From Hymenobacter ginkgonis (GTDB lineage Bacteria; Bacteroidota; Bacteroidia; Cytophagales; Hymenobacteraceae), in assembly GCF_009755225.1 (NCBI RefSeq), contig NZ_WQKZ01000002.1, forward strand, positions 806,001 through 870,000: a DNA stretch of 64,000 bases, written 5' to 3'. Positions 48,741 to 59,186 of the stretch are shown piece by piece; positions within the stretch are counted from its first letter, which is position 1; every line of letters starts with the position of its first letter. The notes under the pieces are model-generated. The model searched no databases and had not been told where the DNA came from. It saw only the letters and a list, made by a program, of their open reading frames with translations. Both the position numbers and the translations under genes were made by a program.

Positions 48741-51700
48741 ATGAAAAGAAATTTACTTATGACCTTGTTCCTGCTACTGACGTTACTGCAAGCGGTGCAG
48801 GCCCAAACGCGGGCCGTATCGGGGCGGGTAACAGACCAGAAAAGTGGCGAAGGTCTACCGGGGGTTACGGTGCTGCTGAAGGGCACCACAAATGGTACTT
48901 CTACCGACGCTGATGGGTCCTTTACGATGGCGGTGCCAACGGTGGGCGGCACGTTGGTTTTCTCGTCGGTGGGCATGAACACCCAGGAGCGGCCCGTGGG
49001 CAGCAGTACGCAGGTGAACGTAGCGCTCACCCAAAACTCGCGCGAACTGAGCGAGGTAGTGGTAACGGCGCTCGGCATTGAAAAAGACAAGCGCACGCTC
49101 GGCTACGCCACGCAGGAAATTCAGGGCGGGGCCGTAGCGCAGAAGTCGGAGCCCAACGTGCTCAATACTTTGCAGGGTAAAGTGTCGGGCGTGAACATTA
49201 CGGGCGCAAGCGGCCTGGCTGGCACCTCGACCAACATCAACATCCGAGGTATCACTTCGCTTACGGGCAACAACCAACCGCTTTTCGTAGTCGATGGCAT
49301 TCCGGTCAGCAACGATACTGACCGCACCAATGGCGGCGCGGCCGGCACCCTCTATGGCGCTCAAACGGCCAACCGCGCCGCCGACATCGACCCGGAGAAC
49401 ATCGCCAACATCAGCATCCTGAAAGGGCCGGCGGCAGCGGCGCTTTACGGGTCGCGTGCCTCATCGGGGGCTATTCTAATTACCACCAAGTCGGGTGCTA
49501 ACGTGAATAAGAAGCTCGAAGTGGTCCTAAACACCGGCTTTAATTTTCAGACCGTGCTGGGCTTGCCGGAATTTCAAAACGATTATGGCCAGGGCACGGC
49601 CGGCACCAACACAACTGCCAACGGGGGCGGCAACATCCTCACGGGTAGCACCAACTCTTGGGGGCCGCGCTTCGGTACCGCGCCTACCCGCGCCAACGGC
49701 CTGCTGCTGGCCGACAACAGCCTGCTACCCTACCAGGCGTACCCCAACAATATCCGAGATTTTTATAAAACTGGTACGCTGTGGACCAATGGGTTGCAGC
49801 TAGCGGGCAACAACGGTACGTCGAACTTCTCGCTGAACGTGAACAGCACCACTCAGAAGGGCATCACGGAGTCGTCGAAGTTGCAGCGCACCAACATTCA
49901 GCTAGGGGGCGGTACTACCCTGCAAAACAAGATAAAGGTTACGGGCTCGGTCAATTTCTCGCAAACCGACCAGCTAGCCCCCCAAACCGGCAACGGGGGT
50001 AGCGCCTTCGGCACGCTGGCTTCGGTGCCGCGCAGCTTCGACTTGCAAGGCCAAACTTTTCAAACGGCCACGGGCGCCAACCTGTTCTTTGCAGGGCTGG
50101 ACAATCCCAATTACAATTTGCTCAATAGCAACACTACCAGTAATGTTACGCGCTTTATCAACGTGGCCAGCATTGGCTACGACTTCTTTCCATGGTTGAG
50201 CGTGGTGTACCGGGCCGGGCTCGATACCTACACCGACCGCCGCAAGCAGATTGCCGCTATTAGCTCGGCGCGTAACCCGACGGGCCTCATTTTTCAGGAT
50301 AACATTCAGTACGCCGAGTTTACCGGCGACCTGCTGATAACGGCCAAGAAGGAAAATATCTTTCTCGAAAAGCTGAATGCTACCCTGCTCGTGGGCCAGC
50401 AGACCAACCAGCGCAAGCGCAACGAGCAGTACGTGTCGGCGGCCACGCTCTCGCAGCCCGGCTTCTATAATACCATCAACGCGGCCGTGTTTACGGGTAG
50501 CGGCGAAACCAACTACACCCGCCGCCTGCTTGGCTACTACGCCGACTTGTCATTAGCCTACAACAACTACCTGTTTTTGGAAGGCACAGCCCGCGTCGAC
50601 CAGTCCTCCACGCTGCCCAAAGACAACCGCACCTTCCTCTACCCCTCGGTTTCGGCCGGCTTCGTGTTTACGGATGCGTTCAACATCGACTCGGACATTT
50701 TCTCCTACGGCAAAATTCGGGGCAACCTGGCCCGGGTAGGCCGCGACGCCGACCCCTACGTGCTGGAAACCTACTACGTAGCGGGTGGCCAGGGCAACAA
50801 CGTGGCCAACGTGACTTTCCCCTTCAACAACGTGGTGGGCTTCCGGCCGAGCACCACCATTGGCGGGGTAAATGTGCTGAACGTGCTGAAGCCGGAGTTC
50901 ACCAAGTCGGCCGAAGTGGGCCTGAACCTGGGTTTCTTCAACAACCGCCTCACGCTGGACGCCACGTATTTCAAGACCGTTAGCTCGAACCAGATTATTC
51001 CCGTCACGATAGCCCCGACCACGGGCTACAGCAGCTTTTATACCAACGCCGGCGAGCTCGACAACAAGGGCATTGAGCTGCTTGCTACCATCACGCCGGT
51101 GCGCAGCACTTCGGGCTTCACCTGGGACATTTCGGCCAACTACACGCGCATTCGCAACATGGTGGTGTCGATTTATCCGGGTGTTACGAGTTCCTCCATT
51201 CCGGGCAGCGCTTTTATTGGCTCGGTGCCCTCGTTTGTGGTGGGCCAGCCCTACGGCGTGATTCTGGGCCAGAAGAAAGCAACTGCCCCCGATGGCCAGT
51301 ACCTAATAAACCCGCGCACTGGCCTGTGGGTAACCGAGCTCAGCTCGCAAGTAACGGCCAACCCCAACGTGGATTGGCAGGGCGGCATTACCAACTCGTT
51401 TGCCTACAAGGGCTTTACATTCTCCTTCTTGGTTGATGCCGTGGTGGGCGGCGACATTCTCTCGTTTACCCAGGCCGCTTATAAGTCGGCGGGTATGCTG
51501 AAGGAAACCGGCGTCGACCGCGAGGTGCCGCGCATTATTCCGGGCGTTATTCAGAACGCGGACGGCTCCTACCGCCCCAACAACATCCAGATAGATGCGC
51601 AGAGCTACTGGAGCAACCAAGGCCTACAAAGCGACCTCAACATCTTCGATGGCACGCACTTCACGATGCGCGAGGTGTCGCTGGGTTACGCGCTGCCCAA

Positions 51701-51893
51701 AGACCTGCTGGCGCGCACGCCATTTGGCGGCGCTTCCATCTCGGTATCGGGGCGCAACCTGTTTTACTACGCGCCCAACGCCAACTTCTTCCCCGAAGTG
51801 AACACCCAGGGCGCCGGCAACATCCGCAGCCTCGACTTGCAAGGTGCGCCCAGCGTGCGCAGCTACGGCGCTTACCTGCGGTTTACCTTCTAA
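48741..51893 (+). CDS. SusC/RagA-type TonB-linked outer membrane transporter
   Basis: The 1050-residue protein has a signal peptide (MKRNLLMTLFLLLTLLQAVQ), a carboxypeptidase-regulatory-like domain (SGRVTDQKSGEGLPGVTVLL near residue 28), a TonB-dependent plug with the SusC motif LTGNNQPLFVVDGIPVSND near 175 and a 22-strand barrel ending GAYLRFTF. SusC proteins import oligosaccharides or peptides captured by SusD at the outer surface, using TonB energy. The SusD partner starts 18 bases downstream. No sigma/anti-sigma or hybrid two-component regulator lies beside it, so substrate and control are unknown. Confidence 0.97.
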   Translation: MKRNLLMTLFLLLTLLQAVQAQTRAVSGRVTDQKSGEGLPGVTVLLKGTTNGTSTDADGSFTMAVPTVGGTLVFSSVGMNTQERPVGSSTQVNVALTQNSRELSEVVVTALGIEKDKRTLGYATQEIQGGAVAQKSEPNVLNTLQGKVSGVNITGASGLAGTSTNINIRGITSLTGNNQPLFVVDGIPVSNDTDRTNGGAAGTLYGAQTANRAADIDPENIANISILKGPAAAALYGSRASSGAILITTKSGANVNKKLEVVLNTGFNFQTVLGLPEFQNDYGQGTAGTNTTANGGGNILTGSTNSWGPRFGTAPTRANGLLLADNSLLPYQAYPNNIRDFYKTGTLWTNGLQLAGNNGTSNFSLNVNSTTQKGITESSKLQRTNIQLGGGTTLQNKIKVTGSVNFSQTDQLAPQTGNGGSAFGTLASVPRSFDLQGQTFQTATGANLFFAGLDNPNYNLLNSNTTSNVTRFINVASIGYDFFPWLSVVYRAGLDTYTDRRKQIAAISSARNPTGLIFQDNIQYAEFTGDLLITAKKENIFLEKLNATLLVGQQTNQRKRNEQYVSAATLSQPGFYNTINAAVFTGSGETNYTRRLLGYYADLSLAYNNYLFLEGTARVDQSSTLPKDNRTFLYPSVSAGFVFTDAFNIDSDIFSYGKIRGNLARVGRDADPYVLETYYVAGGQGNNVANVTFPFNNVVGFRPSTTIGGVNVLNVLKPEFTKSAEVGLNLGFFNNRLTLDATYFKTVSSNQIIPVTIAPTTGYSSFYTNAGELDNKGIELLATITPVRSTSGFTWDISANYTRIRNMVVSIYPGVTSSSIPGSAFIGSVPSFVVGQPYGVILGQKKATAPDGQYLINPRTGLWVTELSSQVTANPNVDWQGGITNSFAYKGFTFSFLVDAVVGGDILSFTQAAYKSAGMLKETGVDREVPRIIPGVIQNADGSYRPNNIQIDAQSYWSNQGLQSDLNIFDGTHFTMREVSLGYALPKDLLARTPFGGASISVSGRNLFYYAPNANFFPEVNTQGAGNIRSLDLQGAPSVRSYGAYLRFTF

Positions 51894-51911
51894 CTCAGCC
51901 TCTACCGAATC

Positions 51912-53414
51912 ATGAACATATCGATACCGCACCCTACCCCCCTGCGCTACGCCGTGCTCGCCCTAGCCAGCTGGGCTGCTGCCAGCTGCTCGCCTAATAA
52001 GTTTTTGGATGTCAACATCAGCCCCAACAACCCAACTGTTGTGCAGCCTTCAGTTCAGTTGCCGACTATCACCGTGGGCACTGCTTTTTTGGTGGGCAAC
52101 ACCCTGGGTCGCGACGGCGACCTGTTTATTCAGCACTACGCGGGCATACTCAACCAGCCCTTTACGGAGGATAAGTATGCCATCAGCGGCAATTACGATA
52201 ACGAGTGGCGCGGCGACCTGTATGGCAATAACCTGAACGGTGCACAAACGCTAATCACTAATAACGCCGCCAACCCCGCCTACACGGGTATCGCCAAGCT
52301 GCTCAAGGCCTACAACTTTGCCCTGGCTACCGATATGTGGGGTGATGTGCCGTACTCGCAGGCCTTGCAGGGCCTCGGTAATATCCACCCGGCCTTCGAC
52401 AAGCAGCAAGATATTTACGAGGGCAACACCGGCATCCAAAGCCTGTTTGACTTGGTGCGCGATGGGCTGGCCGACCTTGACAAAACCAGCGTGCTGACGC
52501 CCGGTGCCGACGATTTTGTGTACAAGGGCGACCTTACCAAGTGGCGTAAAGTGGGCAACATGCTGCTGCTCAAATTTGCCTGCACTGTCAGCCGCAAAGA
52601 CCCCGCTTTGGCTACGAAAGTCATTAACGAGGTGCTGGCTAAGGGCGCGGGGGGTAGTGCCGCCATCGCTGCCAACGCCGATGATTTTGCCGTGCCCTTC
52701 GGTACGGCGGTGGGCAACACCAACCCGTTTTACTCCTACAACGTGACGAACCGCCCCAACGACCAGATGGCCAGCACGCGCTTTCTGGATTCGCTAACGG
52801 CCTACAACGACCCCCGGCTACCGAAGTACTTCACGACTACGCCCGCTAATACAGCTCCAACGCACACCACTACCTACGGCAAGTTCACGGGCTTCGAAAA
52901 TGGCAGCAATGCCACGGCTCCTGTGCGGGCCAACCGCTCGGTTTACAACACCTACGTGCTGGGTGCGGTAGGGGAGGCGCCAGTGCGCTTGCTCACCAAT
53001 TTTCAGCGGGCCTTTATCCTGGCCGAATGTGCCATTCGGCTGAAGACGGCCGGCGATGCCAATGCGCTCTACCAAGAAGGCATCCGCCGCTCGATGGAGG
53101 AAACCGGGCTTTCGACCGCCGATATCGACACCTATTTTGCCGCCAACCCGGCCGTGGTCACGCTCCGGGGCGACGACAATCACAAGCTTGACCAGATTTT
53201 ACGGCAGAAATGGATGGCCTGGGTTGGCAACGGCTACGAAGCCTGGAACGACTACCGCCGCACGGGCCGCCCGCGCCTGCAACCGGCGCTGAACGTTTCG
53301 TTTACACCCAACATCCCGCAGCGGCTGCTCTACCCCCCCTCTGAGGTGGCCGCCAACGGCGATGTGATGCCGAAGGCGACCATCGACGCCCCGGTGTGGT
53401 GGGCTACCAACTAA
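51912..53414 (+). CDS. SusD-like substrate-binding lipoprotein
   Basis: The 500-residue product is a lipoprotein (LALASWAAASCSPNKFLDV, Cys near residue 26). It belongs to the SusD-like group 2: the N-terminal NPNx-type stretch VNISPNNPTVVQPSVQLPTI, the TPR-like helices around ATDMWGDVPYSQALQG near residue 140, and the C-terminal QKWMAWVGNGYEAWNDYRRT near residue 435. It binds the ligand and hands it to SusC. The gene is 18 bases behind susC, and a further lipoprotein gene follows. The ligand cannot be told from the sequence. Confidence 0.95.
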   Translation: MNISIPHPTPLRYAVLALASWAAASCSPNKFLDVNISPNNPTVVQPSVQLPTITVGTAFLVGNTLGRDGDLFIQHYAGILNQPFTEDKYAISGNYDNEWRGDLYGNNLNGAQTLITNNAANPAYTGIAKLLKAYNFALATDMWGDVPYSQALQGLGNIHPAFDKQQDIYEGNTGIQSLFDLVRDGLADLDKTSVLTPGADDFVYKGDLTKWRKVGNMLLLKFACTVSRKDPALATKVINEVLAKGAGGSAAIAANADDFAVPFGTAVGNTNPFYSYNVTNRPNDQMASTRFLDSLTAYNDPRLPKYFTTTPANTAPTHTTTYGKFTGFENGSNATAPVRANRSVYNTYVLGAVGEAPVRLLTNFQRAFILAECAIRLKTAGDANALYQEGIRRSMEETGLSTADIDTYFAANPAVVTLRGDDNHKLDQILRQKWMAWVGNGYEAWNDYRRTGRPRLQPALNVSFTPNIPQRLLYPPSEVAANGDVMPKATIDAPVWWATN

Positions 53415-53446
53415 CCGGCAGTTTTTCTCCTTTAGTGCCTTATCTC

Positions 53447-54052
53447 ATGAAAAAGACAACTATTCAGTTTTTCTTGCTCCTCCTCCTGGCTGCTAGCTTT
53501 TCGGGCTGCAAAAAGGACTACGGCAATAAGCTCGGCCCCTTGCAGGATAGTACCGCAACCATCCCGGTTACCGTTACTAACCAAGTATATTTTGAACGCT
53601 TTCCGGTCGTTACAACCACTGTGGGGGCAGGCGCCAATGCCAACGGCACGTTTTCCATTGCGTTTAGTATTCCCGCCGATAAGGGTAAAATAAAGGAAAT
53701 CACCAAGGTAGCTACTGGCAACAGCGGGGTCGAGTATTTGCAGGATGCACGCTACCCCAACTACCTAACCGCAACGATAGCCGGCAATGGCACCAACACC
53801 ATCACGTTCAACTCAGATTTGAACGCGGTGCGCAGCTACGCTACCCGCCTCAACGCGGCCTTCGCCACGCTGCCGGCCTCGGCTACCAAAACGGCGGCCT
53901 TCGCCTTCACGGGCACTTCGACGGGCGGGGCAGGCACGCTCACGCCCAATACCAATCCGCAGACTCCCAATCAGTTGCGCTTCTTCTTCTTGTTTACCCT
54001 GGAAGATGGAACGCAGCTCATTTCTACGGAGGTAGATGTGCGCCTACTGTAA
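53447..54052 (+). CDS. SusCD-associated lipoprotein of unknown function
   Basis: The 201-residue product has a signal ending in lipobox LAASFSGCKKDYG (Cys near residue 21). The rest is beta-rich, with TIPVTVTNQVYFERFPV near residue 38 and a C-terminal strand FFLFTLEDGTQLISTEVDV. No catalytic motif is visible. It is the third gene of the SusCD unit, 33 bases after susD, so it may help bind the same ligand at the surface. ATG 53447 is chosen because the lipoprotein signal begins there; the frame is open upstream but overlaps susD. Confidence 0.75.
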   Translation: MKKTTIQFFLLLLLAASFSGCKKDYGNKLGPLQDSTATIPVTVTNQVYFERFPVVTTTVGAGANANGTFSIAFSIPADKGKIKEITKVATGNSGVEYLQDARYPNYLTATIAGNGTNTITFNSDLNAVRSYATRLNAAFATLPASATKTAAFAFTGTSTGGAGTLTPNTNPQTPNQLRFFFLFTLEDGTQLISTEVDVRLL

Positions 54053-54060
54053 ATCTTGCG

Positions 54061-54117
54061 CATAGAATATAAAAAGAGCCCTGGCATTTTTTGCCAGGGC
54101 TCTTTTTATATTCTATG
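54061..54117. terminator. Bidirectional terminator, 26-bp perfect stem
   Basis: Arms 54061-54086 and 54092-54117 are exact complements with a TTTTT loop; they include AAAAAGAGCCCTGGCA. It lies between the SusCD operon and the convergent metX gene. Confidence 0.93.
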
Positions 54118-54142
54118 CTCTGTACCGAGGCGGATAGACGAG

Positions 54143-55171
54143 CTACTCGGCCAGGGCCGCCGCGTAGAAGACTTCCAGGGCCTGCGTGATTTTGACGGTT
54201 TCGAGCAAAAAGCCGTCGTGCCCATACCCCGAGTCCAACTCGCCATATACTGCCCCCGGAATGCCGGCGGCAATGGTGCGCTGCTCGGCCAGGGGAAACA
54301 GCACGTCCGACGTAATGCCCAGCACCAGCGTGCGCGCCCGGATGCTGGCCAGCGCCGCCCCTACCCCCCCCCGGCCGCGGCCAAGGTTGTGCGAGTCCAT
54401 GGCGCGCGTGAGGGCCACGTAACTGTAGGCATCGAAGCGGGCCACCAGTTTGTCGCCCTGGTAGCGCTGGTAGCTGCTGGCGCGAAAATCGCGCAGGCGG
54501 CTATCGTCGGGGTCGGTTTGGGTAGCCGTGTAGGCGTCGTAGCCGCGGTAGCTGAGCAGGGCCACGGCGCGGGCGGCCGCTAAGCCGGCATCGCCGCCGC
54601 CGGGCCGGCCTTCGTGGTAGGTGGCATCGGCCTCAATGGCCAACCGCTGGGCTTCGTTGAAGGCAATGCCCCAGGCCGAGTGCCGCGCGCTGGTAGCAAT
54701 AACTACCAAGTGGCCAACTAGTTCAGGCCGGCTCACGGCCCATTCTAGCCCCTGCTGCCCGCCCAGCGAGCCGCCAATCAGCGTATGGATGTAGGTCAGC
54801 CCCAACTCCCGGCGCAGGGCTTCGTGCGCCGCTACCAAGTCGCGGATGGTGAGCAGGGGAAAATTCTGGAAGCGCCCTACACCCGTGGCGGGGTCGGGGG
54901 ATAGGGGGCAGGTGCTGCCGTAGCACGAGCCCAAGATGTTGGCGCACACGATAAACCAGTCGGCGGGGTCAAAAAAATGCCCTTCCCCAAACAGCCCCGG
55001 CCACCAGTCCAGCACGTCGGCGTTAGCCGTGAGGGCGTGGCACACCCACACCACATTGTCGCGGGTAGCATTGAGCCGCCCCCAGGTGCGATAAGCCACC
55101 TGGGCACCGGCCAATACCTCGCCGCTTTCCAAGGGAAAAGGGTCGGGTAGGGAAAAAATATACTCTTGCAT
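54143..55171 (-). CDS. metX: Homoserine O-acetyltransferase
   Basis: The 342-residue alpha/beta hydrolase-fold enzyme acetylates homoserine using acetyl-CoA, the committed step to methionine in this route. The nucleophile elbow is TLIGGSLGGQQGLEWAVSRP near residue 135, the Asp is in LVLGITSDVLFPLAEQ near 285, and the His in LDSGYGHDGFLLETVKI near 318. Also typical are the WGRLNATRDNVVWVCHALT start and GSCYGSTCPLSPDP. The gene lies downstream of metY, which uses the product; a large hairpin separates them. MetW is not encoded nearby. Confidence 0.96.
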   Translation of the reverse strand: MQEYIFSLPDPFPLESGEVLAGAQVAYRTWGRLNATRDNVVWVCHALTANADVLDWWPGLFGEGHFFDPADWFIVCANILGSCYGSTCPLSPDPATGVGRFQNFPLLTIRDLVAAHEALRRELGLTYIHTLIGGSLGGQQGLEWAVSRPELVGHLVVIATSARHSAWGIAFNEAQRLAIEADATYHEGRPGGGDAGLAAARAVALLSYRGYDAYTATQTDPDDSRLRDFRASSYQRYQGDKLVARFDAYSYVALTRAMDSHNLGRGRGGVGAALASIRARTLVLGITSDVLFPLAEQRTIAAGIPGAVYGELDSGYGHDGFLLETVKITQALEVFYAAALAE

Positions 55172-55186
55172 GGGGCTACAAATGGT

Positions 55187-55285
55187 TTCAGCGCCGAAGA
55201 CGCAGAGGGTTTTGCTTTAGGAACGCAACTAGAAATTGCCAGTTGCGCCCCTGCGGCAAAACCCTCTGCGTCTTCAGTACTGAAA
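55187..55285. repeat. Large composite hairpin between metY and metX
   Basis: A perfect 20-bp stem joins 55196-55215 (GAAGACGCAGAGGGTTTTGC) and 55256-55275. An outer TTTCAG/CTGAAA stem and an inner CGCAACT/AGTTGCG stem (55224-55230 with 55241-55247) extend it on both sides. It has no T-run, so it is more likely a repeat, mRNA processing site or attenuator than a plain terminator. Confidence 0.8.
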
Positions 55286-55289
55286 AAAA

Positions 55290-56708
<1,419 letters not shown>

Positions 56709-56732
56709 CTAGTGGGATGGGAGAGTAACGAA

Positions 56733-57425
56733 CTAAGCGAATTGCGGCGTTGGCAATTGCTCTAGCGCCCGGATGATATCGGCCGGGTCGGCGCGGTGCT
56801 TAAAATTGGCCTCCACCCAAGTTTGGGCGATAAGGCCATCAGTACCAATAATAAACGTGGCTGTGAGCGGTAGCTCGTCGTCGGGGTTGTCGTTGAACGC
56901 GGCCAAGTCGATGCCGACGCTGCGCAGCGCGCTACCCACTTCAGCTCCTACCCCATAGGCTAGGCCATACTGCCGGGCTACCGCGTTGCCAACATCACTC
57001 AGTACCGGGAAAGCTAATTGCTTTTCGCTGGCTGTGAGGGTAGTAAGCTCAGGAGTTTGGGGCGAAATTGCTACTAAAGTGGCACCGCGCAGGGCTATTT
57101 CGGCGAGCACTTGCTGGTAGGCGCGCAGTTGTACATTGCAGTAGGGGCACCAGTTGCCACGGTAAAAAGTGAGCACCACCGGCCCCTGCGCCACTAGCGC
57201 CGATAGTGTAACTGGCTGGCCAGTAGCATCGGGCAAGGTAAAGTCGGGCGCAGGCTGCCCTGCTTGCCGCACTTGCGCAGCCTGGCCCGATGCCTCGACG
57301 GCAGCAATGCCGCTATCAATCGTGCGGGCTACCTCGGGGGGTAGCACCGAAGCCAAGTGCTGGGCCGTAGCCGCCAAATCTTGCTGGAATGCTGACGAGA
57401 CACCGACGGAAGTGGAAACTGACAT
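56733..57425 (-). CDS. Peroxiredoxin-like (AhpC/TSA) protein
   Basis: The 230-residue protein has a thioredoxin fold with PDFTLPDATGQPVTLSALV near residue 78 and the active-site motif VLTFYRGNWCPYCNVQLRAY near 110, a CPYC pair. Unlike classic AhpC, the motif is of the CxxC kind used by the AhpC/TSA peroxiredoxin-like group. It likely reduces peroxides in the cytoplasm. The position 48 bases upstream of metY suggests a common transcript, which would tie sulfur metabolism to redox defence. That link is inferred from position only. Confidence 0.88.
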   Translation of the reverse strand: MSVSTSVGVSSAFQQDLAATAQHLASVLPPEVARTIDSGIAAVEASGQAAQVRQAGQPAPDFTLPDATGQPVTLSALVAQGPVVLTFYRGNWCPYCNVQLRAYQQVLAEIALRGATLVAISPQTPELTTLTASEKQLAFPVLSDVGNAVARQYGLAYGVGAEVGSALRSVGIDLAAFNDNPDDELPLTATFIIGTDGLIAQTWVEANFKHRADPADIIRALEQLPTPQFA

Positions 57426-58079
57426 ATTTAAGCAGTATAAAGCAAGTGGATTGTTGGAAAAACCTATTTTTTGCTTTTCGTAGGCGGCTAGGGTGCCCCA
57501 GGTTTTGAATAGCTATTTCAGCAATGTGCAGCTAGTCAAGGAGTTGCTTCTCATGGAGAACAATACGTATCCCTTAGCTACTGGTGGCCCTAAAGTGCCC
57601 TGCAAACTGGCCAAGCCAGTACCCACGAATAAGAAAAAGAGCCGCTAGGCTAATAACTAGCCCTAGCAACAACAGCTCGCACAACAACATAGCCGCATTC
57701 GGCCGACTGGCGCAAGGTGCGCCGCTGCCGCCGGTTGGCGAGCAGAAATAGCCATAAAGCCAGCGTCACGGGTAGTGAAGCGGCAGGCGGCGTAGCAAGT
57801 AGAAAGCAGGGAGTAAAGCATGGCACTCGATTTATAGCCCCCCGGCGCGCTAGCTAGCGGCACTGGGGTAGGAATTGGCACCTTTCAGCAGGTGAAGGTT
57901 GCCAGCGGGTCACGGAGCCTAATCTCTCGCCGCTTCTGTATAAAACTTAAACTAACTGCCCCACCGCACGCGGGGGAGTACCAAGTTGGTGCCGGCAAAG
58001 ATATACACGGCAAATAATTTTACAACTTTCCGCCAAAAAAACAGGATGGCGGTGAGAGGATAGCGCCCTACCCCCTTAA
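57426..58079. other. Intergenic region with only weak coding signals
   Basis: Apart from the possible remnant at 57484-57648, I see nothing in this stretch that looks like a gene. Short open frames at 57663-57881 and 57952-58134 on the minus strand have no coding character. Terminator-like DNA follows at 58086. Confidence 0.55.
57484..57648 (+). pseudogene. Possible remnant of a protein-coding gene
   Basis: A 54-codon frame ends at TAG 57646-57648 and follows a stop at 57481. It reads like a protein tail (VPQVLNSYFSNVQLVKELLL, then a Gly/Pro region and a Lys-rich end, KPVPTNKKKSR). A GTG at 57493 could start a 51-residue product. The composition suits the C-terminal end of a longer gene, perhaps a transposase-like one, but I recognise no family. 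Confidence 0.3.
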
Positions 58080-58085
58080 AAAACA

Positions 58086-58116
58086 AAAAGGCCACCCCAA
58101 GCTTGGAGTGGCTTTT
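58086..58116 (-). terminator. Terminator after the LysM gene
   Basis: AAAAGGCCACCCCA (58086-58099) pairs with TGGAGTGGCTTTT (58104-58116), allowing G-U pairs, and the minus strand continues with TTTTTGTTTTT. Confidence 0.85.
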
Positions 58117-58141
58117 CTCACCTTTTTTCTGCAAAAAGTAC

Positions 58142-58429
58142 CTAGAGACTAGGTAGGGTTAACTCCTGGCCCACTTCAATGTGGTCGGGGTTACTGCCGA
58201 TGATGGCCTTGTTGGCCTCGTATATCTGGTGCCACTTGGCGGCATCGCCATAGTGGTTTTTAGCAATTTTAGAAAGCGAGTCGCCACTCACTACGGTGTA
58301 TGATTCGCCGCTGGTGGCAGCGGGAGTGGTGCTATTGCCAAAGAAGTCAGTGCCAGCGCCAGCGGCTGGCTGGGGCGTTTCAACGGGCTTTTTATCGCCG
58401 TCGTTAGTTAAGAAATCTAGTAAGCCCAT
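58142..58429 (-). CDS. Small LysM-domain protein
   Basis: The 95-residue protein has an unstructured Pro/Ala/Gly-rich first half and one LysM domain at residues about 45-93: ESYTVVSGDSLSKIAKNHYG, then KWHQIYEANKAII and HIEVGQELTLP. LysM modules bind N-acetylglucosamine in peptidoglycan. The layout resembles YgaU/XkdP-like proteins. There is no signal peptide, so it may act inside the cell or be exported in another way. It is a single gene with its own terminator. Confidence 0.88.
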   Translation of the reverse strand: MGLLDFLTNDGDKKPVETPQPAAGAGTDFFGNSTTPAATSGESYTVVSGDSLSKIAKNHYGDAAKWHQIYEANKAIIGSNPDHIEVGQELTLPSL

Positions 58430-58648
58430 GGCTGCAAAGGGTTTGTAGTAAAAACAAAAACGCGGTGTGGCTTGAGGGCCAGCTACCTAGCAGTGTCGGG
58501 AAACCCGATTAACAGCTTGGTTTGCAGTGATTATTACGCTAAGGCCGGGCAAAAGTTGTGGCAGATAACCAAAAAAAATCAGGCGCGTAAGCAGACCCGC
58601 GACCAATCTGAGCGCAAACGTACTTAACACTTCCTACTCTTTTCACTC

Positions 58649-59074
58649 ATGACTAAATTTTCTTTGGCCCTTCGGCCCTACCTGGCTTCGCTGCTCTGCG
58701 TTTTTGCCCTCGTGTTTGTAGCTGCTGCATGTGGTAACGACAAAGGCAAAGTAGAAGGCGTAAACATGTTGTACGGCACCACTGGCAAAGTGTGGAAAAC
58801 CGCTAAAGAAACCGATGCAGCCGGCGATAAAGTGAAACAAACAGACGCGCAACAAGAAGAGTCGTTGCATGTATTCTCCAATAACACTTACACCATGACG
58901 GGCGCTGCCGGGGCAGTGCAGGGCAAATTTGCCTTCGACCAGGGCGCTAAAACCCTAACGCTGACCCCTGACGGTGCTGGCACGTCGAATACGTTCAACG
59001 TGGAAACCCTAACGGAGAAGAAATTGACGCTGGTAGGCACGAGCGGTGCCAAGCTCATGCTGGAAGCTGAATAA
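58649..59074 (+). CDS. Small lipocalin-like lipoprotein
   Basis: The 141-residue product is a lipoprotein with hydrophobic signal LCVFALVFVAAACGNDKG (lipobox AAAC, Cys near residue 28). The mature part starts VNMLYGTTGKVWKTAKETD and continues with beta-strands (YTMTGAAGAVQGKFAF, TLTLTPDGAG, KLTLVGTSGAKLMLE), like the small lipocalin-like proteins common in Bacteroidota. Role unknown; it probably sits on the periplasmic or outer face of the outer membrane. It has its own terminator at 59111. Confidence 0.72.
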   Translation: MTKFSLALRPYLASLLCVFALVFVAAACGNDKGKVEGVNMLYGTTGKVWKTAKETDAAGDKVKQTDAQQEESLHVFSNNTYTMTGAAGAVQGKFAFDQGAKTLTLTPDGAGTSNTFNVETLTEKKLTLVGTSGAKLMLEAE

Positions 59075-59110
59075 GCTACCTCTGATTGTCCCGGGCCTAT
59101 GCCCAGCCTT

Positions 59111-59143
59111 GCCCCGCGCCTTAATTAGGTGCGGGGCTTTTTT
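59111..59143 (+). terminator. Rho-independent terminator
   Basis: GCCCCGCGCC / GGTGCGGGGC stem with G-U pair (59111-59120 with 59128-59137) followed by TTTTTT. Confidence 0.88.
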
Positions 59144-59186
59144 GTGGTAGTATTAGGGATGGGGTAACCTAGGTGGCTAACTGGGC

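Noticed and set aside
48701..48913. Open frame overlapping the SusC start
   Set aside because: It overlaps the SusC signal peptide in another frame and starts in AT-rich non-coding DNA.
48741..54052. The SusC-SusD unit as a full polysaccharide utilisation locus
   Set aside because: No glycoside hydrolase, polysaccharide lyase or typical regulator is adjacent; the two glycoside hydrolases in the window are 4-9 kb away and on the other strand, so the substrate class cannot be named.
57663..57881. Minus-strand open frame of 72 codons ending in many Cys
   Set aside because: It has no homology I recognise, no promoter and odd composition; it is most likely chance in a non-coding gap.
57952..58134. 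Minus-strand open frame of 60 codons
   Set aside because: It runs through the terminator of the LysM gene and has no family resemblance; the hydrophobic stretch is probably coincidental.
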